Of a stretch of 47,285 nt of DNA, positions 1-7,599 are shown in pieces. The notes under the pieces are model-generated. The model was not told the origin of the DNA. It was given only the letters and a program-made list of their open reading frames with translations, and ran no database searches. This stretch comes from Actinomycetes bacterium. Lineage in GTDB: Bacteria > Actinomycetota > Acidimicrobiia > Acidimicrobiales > JAMCQF01. The position numbers and the translations under genes are program-made. Within the stretch, counting starts at the first letter, position 1. Every line of letters starts with the position of its first letter. The stretch is taken from positions 1 through 47,285 of the forward strand of contig JAJZBS010000012.1 of NCBI GenBank assembly GCA_021851885.1, written 5' to 3'.

Positions 1-126
1 CCGGCTTCGACGGTGGGGTCGTCGGGGGGGAGGTGCGCCCGGAGGGTGTCGGGGTCGAGCCCGTTGAGCGCGAGCCATGCGGCGGCGCGGGCGACGGTTT
101 CGGCGCCGACGGTGACCGGGCCGGGG
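1..126. repeat. Terminal direct repeat, left copy
   Basis: Identical base for base to 47141-47266. Merging the copies joins positions 47140 and 1 and restores an open reading frame, so this is most simply the overlap of a circular or terminally redundant molecule. After the repeat the two ends differ: a G-rich run follows here, unrelated bases follow at the right end. Confidence 0.95.
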
Positions 127-314
127 GGCGGGGGGGGCGGCAGGCAGCGGCGCCACCAGCCGAGGGCGGGCCGCCTGCCGGCTGCGAGCATGTCGGCGAG
201 CTGGTCGAGCGCTTCTGGCGGTAGACGCCGGCGGGGGTTGTGTGCGCCGGCGCGTGCTTCGATCAGGTCGGCGACGTCGCGGAGGGTTCGGGGGTCGAGG
301 CCGCCGGCGGTCAC
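1..314 (-). CDS. Small hypothetical early protein, 5' part (continues at 47140-47086)
   Basis: The GTG start (314-312) follows the WhiB stop codon with no gap. The frame leaves the window at base 1 and continues exactly in frame at 47140, ending in a TGA at 47086 that overlaps the GTG of the RepA-like gene. The joined product is 122 residues, begins VTAGGLDPRTLRDVADLIEA, is mostly helical, and has a run of six prolines in the middle encoded by a G-rich tract. I recognise no domain. Its place between a WhiB gene and a replication ATPase suggests an early regulatory or replication accessory role, but that is inference. Confidence 0.7.
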   Translation of the reverse strand, partial: MTAGGLDPRTLRDVADLIEARAGAHNPRRRLPPEALDQLADMLAAGRRPALGWWRRCLPPPPPPGPVTVGAETVARAAAWLALNGLDPDTLRAHLPPDDPTVEA

Positions 315-659
315 CTACCCGAGCTTCCTCGCCCGGAGGCTGCGCCGCTGCCGGGGTGTGAGCCCGCCCCACACGCCGTGGTCGGTCTCGCCGTGGGTGA
401 GCGCCCAGTCGAGGCACGCTTCGATGACGGGGCAGCGGGCGCAGATGGCCTGCGCGGCGGTGTAGTCGACGCGGCCCCCAACGCCCGGGTCCGGGTAGAA
501 CAGGTCTGTCTTGTTGTGGCAGGCGGCCTGCCCGGGCCAGGGGCGGTCCCCGCCGGGGGCGTCGACGTGGGGCCGGTGGCCGGCGAGGCAGCCGAGGCAG
601 GCGGCGCCGACATCGAAGCCGCCAGCCCCAGCGAAGAGGTCGATGACGAGTCCGCTCAC
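315..659 (-). CDS. WhiB-type Fe-S regulator fused to a methyltransferase N-terminus
   Basis: Predicted 114 residues from a GTG that overlaps the upstream stop (GTGA). Residues 45-110 are a WhiB domain: a cysteine in QAAC, the ICARCPVIEAC cluster that completes the four ligands of a [4Fe-4S] cluster, the GVWGG turn and a basic tail. WhiB proteins act with the primary sigma factor in Actinobacteria, and phage versions can repress host WhiB genes. Residues 1-20 are unexpected: VSGLVIDLFAGAGGFDVG matches motif I, the SAM-binding loop, of C5-cytosine methyltransferases, but no other methyltransferase motif follows. This looks like an in-frame deletion that joined a lost methyltransferase start to WhiB. 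Two extra cysteines (CLGC) lie at the join. Confidence 0.82.
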   Translation of the reverse strand: MSGLVIDLFAGAGGFDVGAACLGCLAGHRPHVDAPGGDRPWPGQAACHNKTDLFYPDPGVGGRVDYTAAQAICARCPVIEACLDWALTHGETDHGVWGGLTPRQRRSLRARKLG

Positions 660-898
660 GACGCCTCCCGGGCGCGGGTGCCGTGCAGTTGCCACCAGAG
701 CCGTGCGGCGTGCATCGATGGGCCGTCGGTTTCGCTGCTCGCCGCCGGGGTATCCAGGCAAGCGCTGGAGTGGGTCAGGAAGTTCTCGTAGTCGGCGTCG
801 TCGTCGTCGAAGTCGCTCATGGTTCGGCCCCGGGCCGGGTCCACGACGAACAGCTCGCAGGCTGGCCACGAGCGGCGGATGTCGCTGGCGGCCGACAT
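656..898 (-). CDS. Hypothetical acidic protein
   Basis: 80 residues from the ATG at 898; a second in-frame ATG at 820 would give 54 residues and starts MSDFDDDDADYEN. High third-position GC from 898 onward favours the longer form. The acidic stretch is followed by a Ser/Thr-rich segment and HAARLWWQLHG near the end. The stop overlaps the GTG of the WhiB gene. It overlaps, in another frame, the open frame running on from the DUF1643 gene. No domain recognised. Confidence 0.55.
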   Translation of the reverse strand: MSAASDIRRSWPACELFVVDPARGRTMSDFDDDDADYENFLTHSSACLDTPAASSETDGPSMHAARLWWQLHGTRAREAS

Positions 899-899
899 G

Positions 900-1346
900 G
901 CAGGAATGGCGTGGCGCCCCAGCCTTCGTGGTGCCCAAGCAGGAGAGGACCATCTCGGCCCGGTCCCAGGAAGCGAGGGCCTTGGATGACGGGAGGAGGC
1001 CAGACGCGGCCGGTCCTGCACCCCACGCTGCGACGACCTCGGAGGATGGGTAGGCGTCGAGCACGGCGCACCAGTGCTCCAGGTTGGCGGGGCCTTCTGG
1101 GTCGGGGTGGTCGAGCAGGTGCGCTGGCTTCGTGGCCCGCAGTGCGTACAGGTTGAGAACTTCGATCCCGTCGTAGTTCTCGCGCCGGGCGAAGCCGACG
1201 CAGCGCCGGATGGTCGGGTCGTCGATCTCAGCGTCCGCGGTGGAAGGGTTGAGCATGATCCACACCATGCGTGCCCCCGAGCCCCAGGCACGCCAGAGCC
1301 GGTAGCGGTAGAGCCCATCGTCAGACAGCGCGGTGCCCCGGTTCAC
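900..1346 (-). CDS. DUF1643 family protein (no stop codon at the domain end)
   Basis: DUF1643 proteins are small, widespread and of unknown function, and are common in phages. The family core is clear: YRYRLWRAWG, then MVWIMLNPSTADA, DDPTIRRC, NLYALRATKP and, near the end, LGTTKAGAPRH. The GTG start at 1346 is chosen because it forms a GTGA overlap with the preceding gene. The oddity is the 3' end: where the family normally stops, this frame stays open for about 580 more bases and runs into the WhiB frame, ending only at 315. The end given here is that of the recognisable domain. Translation may give a DUF1643-WhiB readthrough protein, or a small indel may have removed the stop. Confidence 0.62.
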
Positions 1347-1501
1347 GGCTCTCCCAGCCATTCGGCCCACATCGGCTCGGTCACATCGTCGCGCCAGGTG
1401 ACAAGATGGTGGGCCTGGTTGACGGTGGCGCCGGCGGCGACGATCCGGGCGTGCATCTCGTCGTCGGACAGGGACTCCACGAACGTGGTGAGGGTGGTCA
1501 T
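1343..1501 (-). CDS. Small hypothetical early protein (52 aa)
   Basis: An ATG at 1501 overlaps the end of the RuvC-like gene (ATGA), and the TGA at 1345-1343 overlaps the GTG of the DUF1643 gene. The product has 52 residues, starts MTTLTTFVESLSDDEMHARI and ends MWAEWLGEP. Overlaps at both ends and good codon bias support a real gene. No domain recognised. Confidence 0.72.
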   Translation of the reverse strand: MTTLTTFVESLSDDEMHARIVAAGATVNQAHHLVTWRDDVTEPMWAEWLGEP

Positions 1502-1974
1502 GCGGACTCCTTGTCGGTGGCGGGCTGTCGCGCGCAGGTCACATACCAGTGCGCCAACAGCAACGCGTCCGCCCGGTTATGGTCTTTCACCCTGCGCAGC
1601 TGCGGTTCGAGTGTCGGGTAGGTGTCCATGGCGAGACGGCGGTGCTTTTCCTTGTCGGAGCCGACGTGCAACGCTTTGGTCCATTCGGCAGCCCGGACGT
1701 GGCGGACGGGGAGGCCGAGGCAGGCGATGACGCCGAGGATGACGCCGTAGTTGGCGCCGGTGCGGAATGTGGACGCGACCCCCTGTTTCGGCATCGCCTG
1801 CTGCGTTTCGACCACGACCACCTCGGGGTCCCAGCCGCGGAGCAGCTCGGCGACGGCGTGCCCGTTCACGTCGGGGCCGGTGACTGGCATGTCGAGCAAA
1901 CCGACACTCAAACCGTCCCAGCGGGCGAAAGCGCCGGTGGCGCCTGGATCGATGCTGGCGACGGTGAGAGTCAC
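1498..1974 (-). CDS. RuvC-like Holliday junction resolvase
   Basis: 158 residues, the usual size for phage RuvC-like nucleases of the RNase H fold. The acidic catalytic set is in place: SIDPGATGA (first Asp, residues 7-10), VVVETQQAM (Glu after strand 4) and DHNRADALLLAHW (C-terminal Asp pair). Such enzymes cut four-way junctions made during recombination-dependent replication before packaging, which fits the Exo/RecT pair in the same operon. The GTG start overlaps the upstream TGA. A crossover-type RNase H nuclease with another structural preference is the main alternative. Confidence 0.85.
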   Translation of the reverse strand: MTLTVASIDPGATGAFARWDGLSVGLLDMPVTGPDVNGHAVAELLRGWDPEVVVVETQQAMPKQGVASTFRTGANYGVILGVIACLGLPVRHVRAAEWTKALHVGSDKEKHRRLAMDTYPTLEPQLRRVKDHNRADALLLAHWYVTCARQPATDKESA

Positions 1975-2108
1975 TGGGAGGAAACCTGCGTGGAGCCTTC
2001 CCAGTCGGTGCGGACGACGGAGCGGTACCCGCAGAGACATTCGAGGACGCAGCCAGGCCAGCCGTAAGCAGTCCCGATGCCGTGGAGGATGGGTCCCACA
2101 TCGCTCAC
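1971..2108 (-). CDS. Small hypothetical protein (45 aa)
   Basis: 45 residues starting VSDVGPILHGIGTAYGWPGC, with GTGA overlaps at both ends (start at 2108 with the upstream stop, TGA at 1971 with the resolvase start). It has three cysteines in PGCVLECLCGY, possibly metal-binding. No domain recognised; the case rests on the tight overlaps. Confidence 0.6.
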   Translation of the reverse strand: MSDVGPILHGIGTAYGWPGCVLECLCGYRSVVRTDWEGSTQVSSQ

Positions 2109-2419
2109 CTGACGACCGCCCATATGACAGCAGCCCAGAAACCGGCGCAGAACGCCAACATCCCGACCACAGCCCACCCGATGAGCGAGCGCACGAACCG
2201 GCCGCACCCGCAACACCCGCACCCGGTGGGAGTGGCGTGCGCGAGACGCGAATGCGAACAGACACAGCCGCGAGCCAACCGGCGCGCCTCGCGCCGGCTC
2301 GCCGGCTCCCACCCGGCCGGGAAGGGGACGAACGTGTCGAACGCCTCCTCGACCCGGCGGGCCAGGTCCGCCTCCAACGGCGTCACCGGACGATCAGTCC
2401 GCCACAAGACGGACCTCAT
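2105..2419 (-). CDS. Small Cys-rich membrane protein
   Basis: About 104 residues. The middle holds a cysteine cluster (CVCSHSRLAHATPTGCGCCGCG) that may bind zinc, and the last 30 residues form one hydrophobic segment (WAVVGMLAFCAGFWAAVIWAV), so the N-terminal part probably faces the cytoplasm. The ATG at 2419 lies inside the end of the preceding gene; a GTG at about 2386 is an alternative. Function unknown; the operon position is early. Confidence 0.6.
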   Translation of the reverse strand: MRSVLWRTDRPVTPLEADLARRVEEAFDTFVPFPAGWEPASRREARRLARGCVCSHSRLAHATPTGCGCCGCGRFVRSLIGWAVVGMLAFCAGFWAAVIWAVVR

Positions 2420-2810
2420 CGGCCATCTCACGCTGCCGACGAACCAGATAGCAGCCCGGCCCGACAGCGTTGGCGCCGTGCTCATCTGTGTGTGTGAGCA
2501 CAGCGACCGACCCTTCCGGGACGGTCACCACCCCCAAGTCCTGCCTGCCGCTGGTAGCGGGCGCCCAGAACACAGGGCCGGTCGCGGCGTCCAACCAATG
2601 CGTATTACCGGTCGCTTCCCCCGCGACCACCTGCACACCCCCAGCCGGGACCGGCACACCCGGCTTGGCGGACGGGCGCGTCGGGATGACTGCGAGGTCG
2701 CCTTGCAACTGGAGCCCGGTGAGAACAGGGACCTCGGCCTGGGCGACCAGGTGGGCGGGGATGTCGATGTTGTGGGCGGCGAGAGCGGCCCCGTACGTGA
2801 CAACCGACAT
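2394..2810 (-). CDS. Hypothetical protein, partner of the tetrapeptide-repeat protein
   Basis: 138 residues, starting MSVVTYGAALAAHN, after a good ribosome site (AAGGAG) and 32 bases below the DUF6745-like gene. It carries LQGDLAVIPTRPS, GVPVPAGGVQVVAGEATGNTHWLD and SVAVLTHTDEHGANAVGPG, which read as a small beta-rich domain. No family is recognised with confidence. Its position directly after the repeat protein suggests the two act together. Confidence 0.75.
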   Translation of the reverse strand: MSVVTYGAALAAHNIDIPAHLVAQAEVPVLTGLQLQGDLAVIPTRPSAKPGVPVPAGGVQVVAGEATGNTHWLDAATGPVFWAPATSGRQDLGVVTVPEGSVAVLTHTDEHGANAVGPGCYLVRRQREMADEVRLVAD

Positions 2811-2842
2811 TCGATGGTTCTCCTTTGTTTGGGGATGGGGTT

Positions 2843-4417
2843 TCAGGTGCGGCGTTGCGCGGTGGCGTAAACATCGGGGTCAAGCCTGTAGGTCCACGCT
2901 GCGGCAGCCAGGGCCGAGGGCATATCAGCAGGCACGGTGAGCCCGTAGATCCGGTTAGCGCCGTGCCGGTCCGGGGAGCCGTTGACCGCGACCAGCAGTC
3001 GCACGGTGCCGTCTGTCGGGTCGCCGGTGGGCGCGGCGAGCGCATCAGGCAGCCCGTACAGGTGCAGTCGTCTGCCCGGGTTGCCGGGGTCGTCGCATGA
3101 GTCGACCAGGGTGCCGACCTCGGCGCACAGGCGGTCCCAGCCGTAACGCTCGGCGAGGACCCTGCGCTGCTCGCTGTTGGCGTTGGCGAGGATCGCCGCA
3201 GGGGTGAGCGTTTCGGGCCGCTCGATGAACTGGGCAGCGACACGCACGCCGTGCAGGGCGTGGACTGCCCACCCGTCCCCGAACTCGATAGCCGGGCCGC
3301 CAACGTTGTGCAACCGCTGCTCGCCGTCGAAGTGGTGGGCGGCGGGGCGCTCGGTGAGGACCACGGTCCCTTCAAACGGCCACCACCACCCTGTGCCGCA
3401 CATTGATTCCATCGCTGTGAGCCACCGATCCTGGGGTTCGGTGAGGCGGACGCCGATGTGGCGGGCGAACGCCCACCATGCCACCCACGGCGTGTCGGAC
3501 AGACCCCAGACAGCCACCTGGAGCTGGCCCTGGAGCTGGTCCTGGAGCTGGTCCCGGAGCTGGCCCGCGAGCTGGTCCCGGAGCTGGCCCTGGAGCTGGT
3601 CCCGGAGCTGGCCCGCGAGCTGGCCCTGGAGCTGGTCCCCGAGCTGGCCCCCGAGCTGGCCCCGGAGCTGGCCCCAGAGCAGGTCCCCGAGCTGGCCCCA
3701 GAGCTGGCCCGCGAGCTGGCCCCGGAGCTGGCCCGCGAGCTGGCCCCCGAGCTGGCCCCCGAGCTGGCCCGCGAGCTGGCCCCAGAGCTGGCCCCAGAGC
3801 TGGCCCTGGAGCTGGCCCGCGAGCTGGCCCCGGAGCTGGTCCCCGAGCTGGCCCTGGAGCTGGCCCCAGAGCTGGTCCCGGAGCTGGCCCCCGAGCTGGC
3901 CCCCGAGCTGGCCCCGGAGCTGGCCCTGGAGCTGGTCCCAGAGCAGGTCCCCGAGCTGGCCCTGGAGCTGGCCCCAGAGCTGGTCCCGGAGCTGGCCCGC
4001 GAGCTGGCCCCCGAGCTGGTCCCCGAGCTGGCCCCCGAGCTGGCCCGCGAGCTGGCCCCAGAGCTGGCCCCAGAGCTGGCCCTGGAGCTGGCCCTGGAGC
4101 TGGCCCCAGAGCTGGTCCCGGAGCTGGTCCCCGAGCTGGTCCCCGAGCTGGCCCTGGAGCTGGCCCCGGAGCTGGTCCCAGAGCTGGCCCTGGAACTGCC
4201 TGAGCGCCCACCCGGCGACACAGCCGCCGATGGGGCTGTCCATCCACACCACGACCTTCGGCGGCTCGTGCCCGCACGCCCGGTAGATCTCGGCGACCGC
4301 CGCCTCGATGCGGGGACGGTCGCAGCGGTCCGTGCACAGGGCTCGCTCACGCCACCGCTCACGCCACACCGGCAGCAACGCCTCCTGTTCCGGGGTGAGA
4401 GCCTCGATGCGGGTCAC
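2843..4417 (-). CDS. DUF6745-like protein with a ~56-unit tetrapeptide repeat
   Basis: 524 residues. Residues 1-75 are a helical head. Residues 76-299 are about 56 uninterrupted four-residue units of the form x-(G/D)-Q-L, with x mostly W, R, Q, G or A. Residues 300-524 resemble DUF6745 proteins: [56 protein letters not shown] and ERYGWDRL. Function is unknown. The repeat differs from pentapeptide-repeat proteins in having period four, with Leu at each fourth position. The GTG start overlaps the stop of the Acb2-like gene. Unit number probably varies between isolates because the coding DNA is a 12-bp minisatellite. Confidence 0.85.
   Translation of the reverse strand: MTRIEALTPEQEALLPVWRERWRERALCTDRCDRPRIEAAVAEIYRACGHEPPKVVVWMDSPIGGCVAGWALRQFQGQLWDQLRGQLQGQLGDQLGDQLRDQLWGQLQGQLQGQLWGQLWGQLAGQLGGQLGDQLGGQLAGQLRDQLWGQLQGQLGDLLWDQLQGQLRGQLGGQLGGQLRDQLWGQLQGQLGDQLRGQLAGQLQGQLWGQLWGQLAGQLGGQLGGQLAGQLRGQLAGQLWGQLGDLLWGQLRGQLGGQLGDQLQGQLAGQLRDQLQGQLRDQLAGQLRDQLQDQLQGQLQVAVWGLSDTPWVAWWAFARHIGVRLTEPQDRWLTAMESMCGTGWWWPFEGTVVLTERPAAHHFDGEQRLHNVGGPAIEFGDGWAVHALHGVRVAAQFIERPETLTPAAILANANSEQRRVLAERYGWDRLCAEVGTLVDSCDDPGNPGRRLHLYGLPDALAAPTGDPTDGTVRLLVAVNGSPDRHGANRIYGLTVPADMPSALAAAAWTYRLDPDVYATAQRRT
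3521..4192 (-). repeat. 12-bp coding minisatellite (~56 units)
   Basis: Tandem 12-bp units, read on the plus strand as variants of GAGCTGGCCCGC, encoding x-(G/D)-Q-L in the minus-strand gene. Units differ mainly at the first two codons, and blocks of the same order recur, which suggests growth by unequal exchange. Two units carry Leu in place of Gln (GDLL). The low complexity keeps all other frames open, giving long false ORFs. Confidence 0.95.
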
Positions 4418-4854
4418 GGCTGGTGCGTTCCTTCGACGCCACGGGTCTCACGGTCGGCGGCGCGGTGCTGCAACCAGTGCAGCACCTCTTGGAGGTGGGT
4501 GATGGCGAGGCTGTTCTCGCGGCACCGCAACTTGGTGCCGTTGTAGTGCTCCAGCCGGCCGATGGCAGCGACGATCACGTCCTCCACGAAGGCTCCGGTC
4601 GGGTCCCTCTCGCCGCTGTTGCAGTCGCAGGCGTGCTCGGGGCGAAGGCAGAAGACGTGGCTGTCCCGGTACTCGCACTCGTCGCTGGATGTGGTCTCCC
4701 AGCGGCATGTGGCCGTGTGTCCATCGACAGTGACCGGCTGGCGAAGCGGGCCGTCCTGCCAGTAGATGACGAACCCGAGACCCCAGGTCATCCCGCCGGC
4801 CGGGTTGCCATCGGCGTCGAGACGGTGGTCCTCGGTGATCTCCTGCGCGGTCAT
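4414..4854 (-). CDS. Acb2/Tad1-like hairpin protein, candidate anti-CBASS/anti-Thoeris sponge
   Basis: 146 residues. The C-terminal 57 residues match the helical hairpin family that includes Acb2 and resembles Tad1-type sponges: GAFVEDVIVAAIGRL, then LRCRENSLAITHLQEVLHWL and RGVEGTHQP. The N-terminal GNPAGG...WQDGPL segment also occurs in this family. Known members trap cyclic nucleotide signals so CBASS or Thoeris effectors are not switched on. Unusual here is an insertion of about 45 residues between the two parts holding six cysteines (HATCRW, DECEY, VFCLRPEHACDCNSG), perhaps a zinc module. ATG at 4854; overlaps join it to both neighbours in the early operon. Family assignment is from memory of motifs. 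Confidence 0.72.
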   Translation of the reverse strand: MTAQEITEDHRLDADGNPAGGMTWGLGFVIYWQDGPLRQPVTVDGHTATCRWETTSSDECEYRDSHVFCLRPEHACDCNSGERDPTGAFVEDVIVAAIGRLEHYNGTKLRCRENSLAITHLQEVLHWLQHRAADRETRGVEGTHQP

Positions 4855-5123
4855 GCTGCGTCTCCTTCGTCGTCGAACCATTCCGGCCAGATCTCGGCTG
4901 GGTGCACGTGCAGGACCTGGACCGCTACCCGGTCCGCGACCGGGACAGACAGACCGTGGCGGCGGCCGTAGCTGTTCAACTCCCACCCGGCGCGGCCCAT
5001 CTCGGCGATGCTGATGTGATGCTCGGCGAGCCAGTCCAGGAGAGAGCCGACCGGGAGACGAGCACCGCGGGCGTGCAGCGTCCCACCGGGAAGGCGGGGG
5101 TCAGAACGGGGCGGACAGGTCAT
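4851..5123 (-). CDS. Hypothetical early protein with HTH-like region
   Basis: 90 residues; ATG at 5123 lies 23 bases inside the end of the RecT-like gene, and the stop overlaps the ATG of the Acb2-like gene. SLLDWLAEHHISIAEMGRAG followed by LSVPVADRVAVQVLHVHPAEIWPEWF reads like a small HTH or sigma-like unit found in actinophage early regions. A later start is possible, since the first 25 residues are poor in structure. Confidence 0.65.
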   Translation of the reverse strand: MTCPPRSDPRLPGGTLHARGARLPVGSLLDWLAEHHISIAEMGRAGWELNSYGRRHGLSVPVADRVAVQVLHVHPAEIWPEWFDDEGDAA

Positions 5124-6048
5124 CGCCGCCCCCCTCCTGCGCGGGGCCCGGACCGTCGGCGGCGCCGGTCAACTCGGCGATCAGCGCCACCACCTGCGAC
5201 TCCGCCAACGGCACCCCGCGGCCTTCGTCATCGGCCAGCTCCGGGTGGGACTCCACGAACGTCCCGCACACCTGCTTCGCCGCATCAGCGCCGATCCCCT
5301 GGTCCTCGACCGCGGCGAGCAGACGCATCTTCCACTCGCGTGCCAGCACCGCGCGCTCCCCAGCAATACGGGTGGGGGGAGGGCGGCGCCTGGTTGTAGC
5401 CGGCTTCGCGTCGACTACGATCTCTCCCGTCTCAACATCAGCGGCGGCCGGCTCACCGACGATGGCAGGCGCGGGGGGCTGGGTGAAGGTGGGCGCGTCG
5501 TCGAAGTCGGCCAGCTCGTCGGGGGTGTAGGACAAGCCGCCGATCACGTCAGCGAAATGGAGGCGGCACAGCTCGGAGGTGGCCCGGGCGACCAGCATCG
5601 CCCGGGGATACTTCCGCCAGTTGTCCCCGGCGCCAAGCCCGGCACGCTTAGCGTCGTCCATCGTCCACGTGACCGACACCACCGCATCGGTGGGGTCACC
5701 GAGACGCCAGCCGCACAACGTGACCGAAGTGTCAGTCATCTCGGTCGGCCAGATGCGGTGGCCCTTCTGGCGGACGAGAGCCCGCATCCCCTCCGGCTTG
5801 AGCCCCACGCGCCCCTTGATGGACTGGATGAGGCTGAGCGATTGCATCGGCCCGAGGCCCAACTCTCGGCCGTAGAGCATCGCCGCCAGGACCACCTCGG
5901 GGCGCCCGTTGAAGTCGGCAGGGACGAACTGCGTCTTGGCGATCTGGCCGGCGAGGTTGGCGTACTCGGCGACCGCCGCGCCGATCGAGAACTCGGGTGC
6001 CGTGGTCGCCACATCGTTGTGGTTGATGGTTGCAAGGTCGGTGCTCAT
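5101..6048 (-). CDS. RecT-like single-strand annealing protein
   Basis: 315 residues, the normal size. The N-terminal 200 residues are typical of the RecT superfamily of actinophages: [37 protein letters not shown], then [23 protein letters not shown] and [14 protein letters not shown]. The last 110 residues are a Pro/Ala linker plus a helical tail ending DDLSAPF. The protein anneals complementary strands made by the exonuclease encoded just upstream, giving a red-like recombination system. Start from GAAGGA before the ATG; an HNH gene sits between it and the exonuclease. Confidence 0.86.
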   Translation of the reverse strand: MSTDLATINHNDVATTAPEFSIGAAVAEYANLAGQIAKTQFVPADFNGRPEVVLAAMLYGRELGLGPMQSLSLIQSIKGRVGLKPEGMRALVRQKGHRIWPTEMTDTSVTLCGWRLGDPTDAVVSVTWTMDDAKRAGLGAGDNWRKYPRAMLVARATSELCRLHFADVIGGLSYTPDELADFDDAPTFTQPPAPAIVGEPAAADVETGEIVVDAKPATTRRRPPPTRIAGERAVLAREWKMRLLAAVEDQGIGADAAKQVCGTFVESHPELADDEGRGVPLAESQVVALIAELTGAADGPGPAQEGGGDDLSAPF

Positions 6049-6515
6049 GCTGGGTCCTTCAGTGTGTAGATGCGGCGGGCGTAGGCGCTTGCGCAGGCGC
6101 GGCAACGCCATCGGGTGATGCCATCAGCGCCGCGCGAGATACAAGTGTTCTGTTCGTCGTAAGGGTGGCCTTGAGGGCAGCGGGTCTTCGCGCGGGACGC
6201 CTTGCCTCCAACGCGTCCCTTCATGGCGCCGTCTCTCATATTGTCGGTGTGTGTGCCCCCGAACAGGTGGGTGGGGTTGCAGCATGCCGGGTTGTCGCAG
6301 TGGTGGCACGCTGCGGGCGGCCACTCTCGAACCTCCAGAAGGAACGCCAAGCGTGGAGCGATCTGGATCCGGCCGCCAATGTTGATCTTCCCGTAGCCGT
6401 GCTTGTCTTTGTATGCCGTCCATGGCCAGCACTGGTCACGGCCTGCACTGCGATCGACCTTGGATCGAAAGCGCGCAACGTCGCGTTCGGAAATGGACGG
6501 GGCTGGGCGACTCAT
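6045..6515 (-). CDS. HNH endonuclease (HNH_3 type)
   Basis: 156 residues. The core is clear: [21 protein letters not shown] (strand pair), [14 protein letters not shown], then the [26 protein letters not shown] motif with His-Asn metal binding and zinc cysteines, followed by a C-terminal NUMOD-like zinc segment ([12 protein letters not shown]...[13 protein letters not shown]) for DNA binding. Such free-standing nucleases are usually homing elements that cut alleles lacking them. It lies between the exonuclease and annealing genes, in the same direction, with 4-bp overlaps, so it is well integrated in the operon. Confidence 0.88.
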   Translation of the reverse strand: MSRPAPSISERDVARFRSKVDRSAGRDQCWPWTAYKDKHGYGKINIGGRIQIAPRLAFLLEVREWPPAACHHCDNPACCNPTHLFGGTHTDNMRDGAMKGRVGGKASRAKTRCPQGHPYDEQNTCISRGADGITRWRCRACASAYARRIYTLKDPA

Positions 6516-7348
6516 TGTGCCGGCTCCAGCAGCCGGAGCGGAACTTGCTCAACGAGGCCCTGGTCCTTCTTGACGGACTGGAGCCAGTCGTAGATCCCGC
6601 ACAGTTGGAGGAAGCGGTTGTGTTCGGTGCCGCCGGCCGTGACCTCGTAGAACGAGTACCGGCCATCGCCTCGCAAGAGGACGATCCCGCAGTGGGAAAC
6701 CGGGAAGTTCTTCTCGGTGTCGGTCTCCTCGGCCCCGTCGTAGTGGACGATCTCATCGGCGTAGGTGAGGGCGGCCAACTGGAGACGCCACGAGTCCGGG
6801 TAGACCCCCTTGCCGTCTTCGGTCTTGCCGGTGGTCTTGTAGTCGATCCTCCACGTCTCGCCGTTGATGAGGCAGCGCAGGTCGCAGGTGCCGATGTAGG
6901 CGTTCTGGCCGTTGTGCCGGACGACCTCTTCGACCGCGAGCACCTCGGGTTCCCAGTCGATCCACCACAGTTCGAGTCCGTCAATGAACCCGTTCGCTTC
7001 GACGATGACCTGTTCGGGGGTGAGGTGCTGCCAGATGCGCCCGGCGGCTTGGACCTCGGCGACGAGGGCCTCCACGTCAGCCTCCCCCTGGTCCGCCCAC
7101 GCCTCGGCAACGGCGTGGACGAGGGTGCCCATAGCGGCCCGCCCGTCCCAGATGCCCTTGTGGTGTTTGCGGAGCCGGTCGTACGCGTCGGCGTAGGAGA
7201 GATGGTCCCATTCCGCTTGGTGGTGCACGGCGAAAGCGGCGGTCTCGTTGGCTGCCCCCCACGGCAGGCCGGGCTTGTCGAGGACCCCGATGACGGTGGT
7301 GATTGACTTGATCTTGTCCCGGTAGGGACGGTGGACGCGGCCGTTCAC
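6512..7348 (-). CDS. Cas4/RecB-like PD-(D/E)XK exonuclease
   Basis: 278 residues. Active-site motifs appear in order: [11 protein letters not shown] (His of motif I), YIGTCDLRC (Asp) and [10 protein letters not shown] (D-x-K). N-terminal [18 protein letters not shown] is typical of actinophage Cas4-type exonucleases. It should resect double-stranded ends so the RecT-like protein can load. GTG start with AGGAGGA just upstream and a GTGA overlap with the preceding gene. No Fe-S cysteine cluster is obvious. Confidence 0.87.
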   Translation of the reverse strand: MNGRVHRPYRDKIKSITTVIGVLDKPGLPWGAANETAAFAVHHQAEWDHLSYADAYDRLRKHHKGIWDGRAAMGTLVHAVAEAWADQGEADVEALVAEVQAAGRIWQHLTPEQVIVEANGFIDGLELWWIDWEPEVLAVEEVVRHNGQNAYIGTCDLRCLINGETWRIDYKTTGKTEDGKGVYPDSWRLQLAALTYADEIVHYDGAEETDTEKNFPVSHCGIVLLRGDGRYSFYEVTAGGTEHNRFLQLCGIYDWLQSVKKDQGLVEQVPLRLLEPAQ

Positions 7349-7599
7349 CTGTCCTCCTCTTGGTCGAACAGGCGGGGTGTAGCGGGACGGGTGTTGTGGT
7401 TGGCGAGGCGGCCGCGCAGCTGGGCGGCCAGATCACCGATCAGCCAAACGAGACGGACGACTTCGGGGTCGTCGTAGAAACCGGCGGGGGCGGTGGCGTT
7501 GACCCACACGACCTCCGCGCGGGCCTCGCCGAGCATCGCCTCCGCGAGGCCCGCGCCGGTCGCCTCGGGGGGGTTGTCGAGGACGTGAAGGACGGTCAC
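7345..7599 (-). CDS. Small hypothetical early protein
   Basis: 84 residues from a GTG that overlaps the stop of the DnaN-like gene. Starts VTVLHVLDNPPEATGAGLAE and ends [13 protein letters not shown]. The middle (VVWVNATAPAGFYDDPEVVRLVWLIGDL) is an alpha/beta segment. No family recognised. The terminal RLFDQEE may be a clamp-binding type peptide, given the DnaN-like gene next door; that is speculation. Confidence 0.65.
   Translation of the reverse strand: MTVLHVLDNPPEATGAGLAEAMLGEARAEVVWVNATAPAGFYDDPEVVRLVWLIGDLAAQLRGRLANHNTRPATPRLFDQEEDR

Noticed and set aside
3521-4192. CRISPR-like array
   Set aside because: Units are 12 bp, tandem and without unique spacers; the repeat is coding.
3177-4546. 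Several long plus-strand ORFs with PSWPxSW, PELAPEL and AGPGAGPR repeats
   Set aside because: They are shadows of the 12-bp coding minisatellite of the minus-strand DUF6745-like gene; the non-repeat domains exist only in the minus frame.
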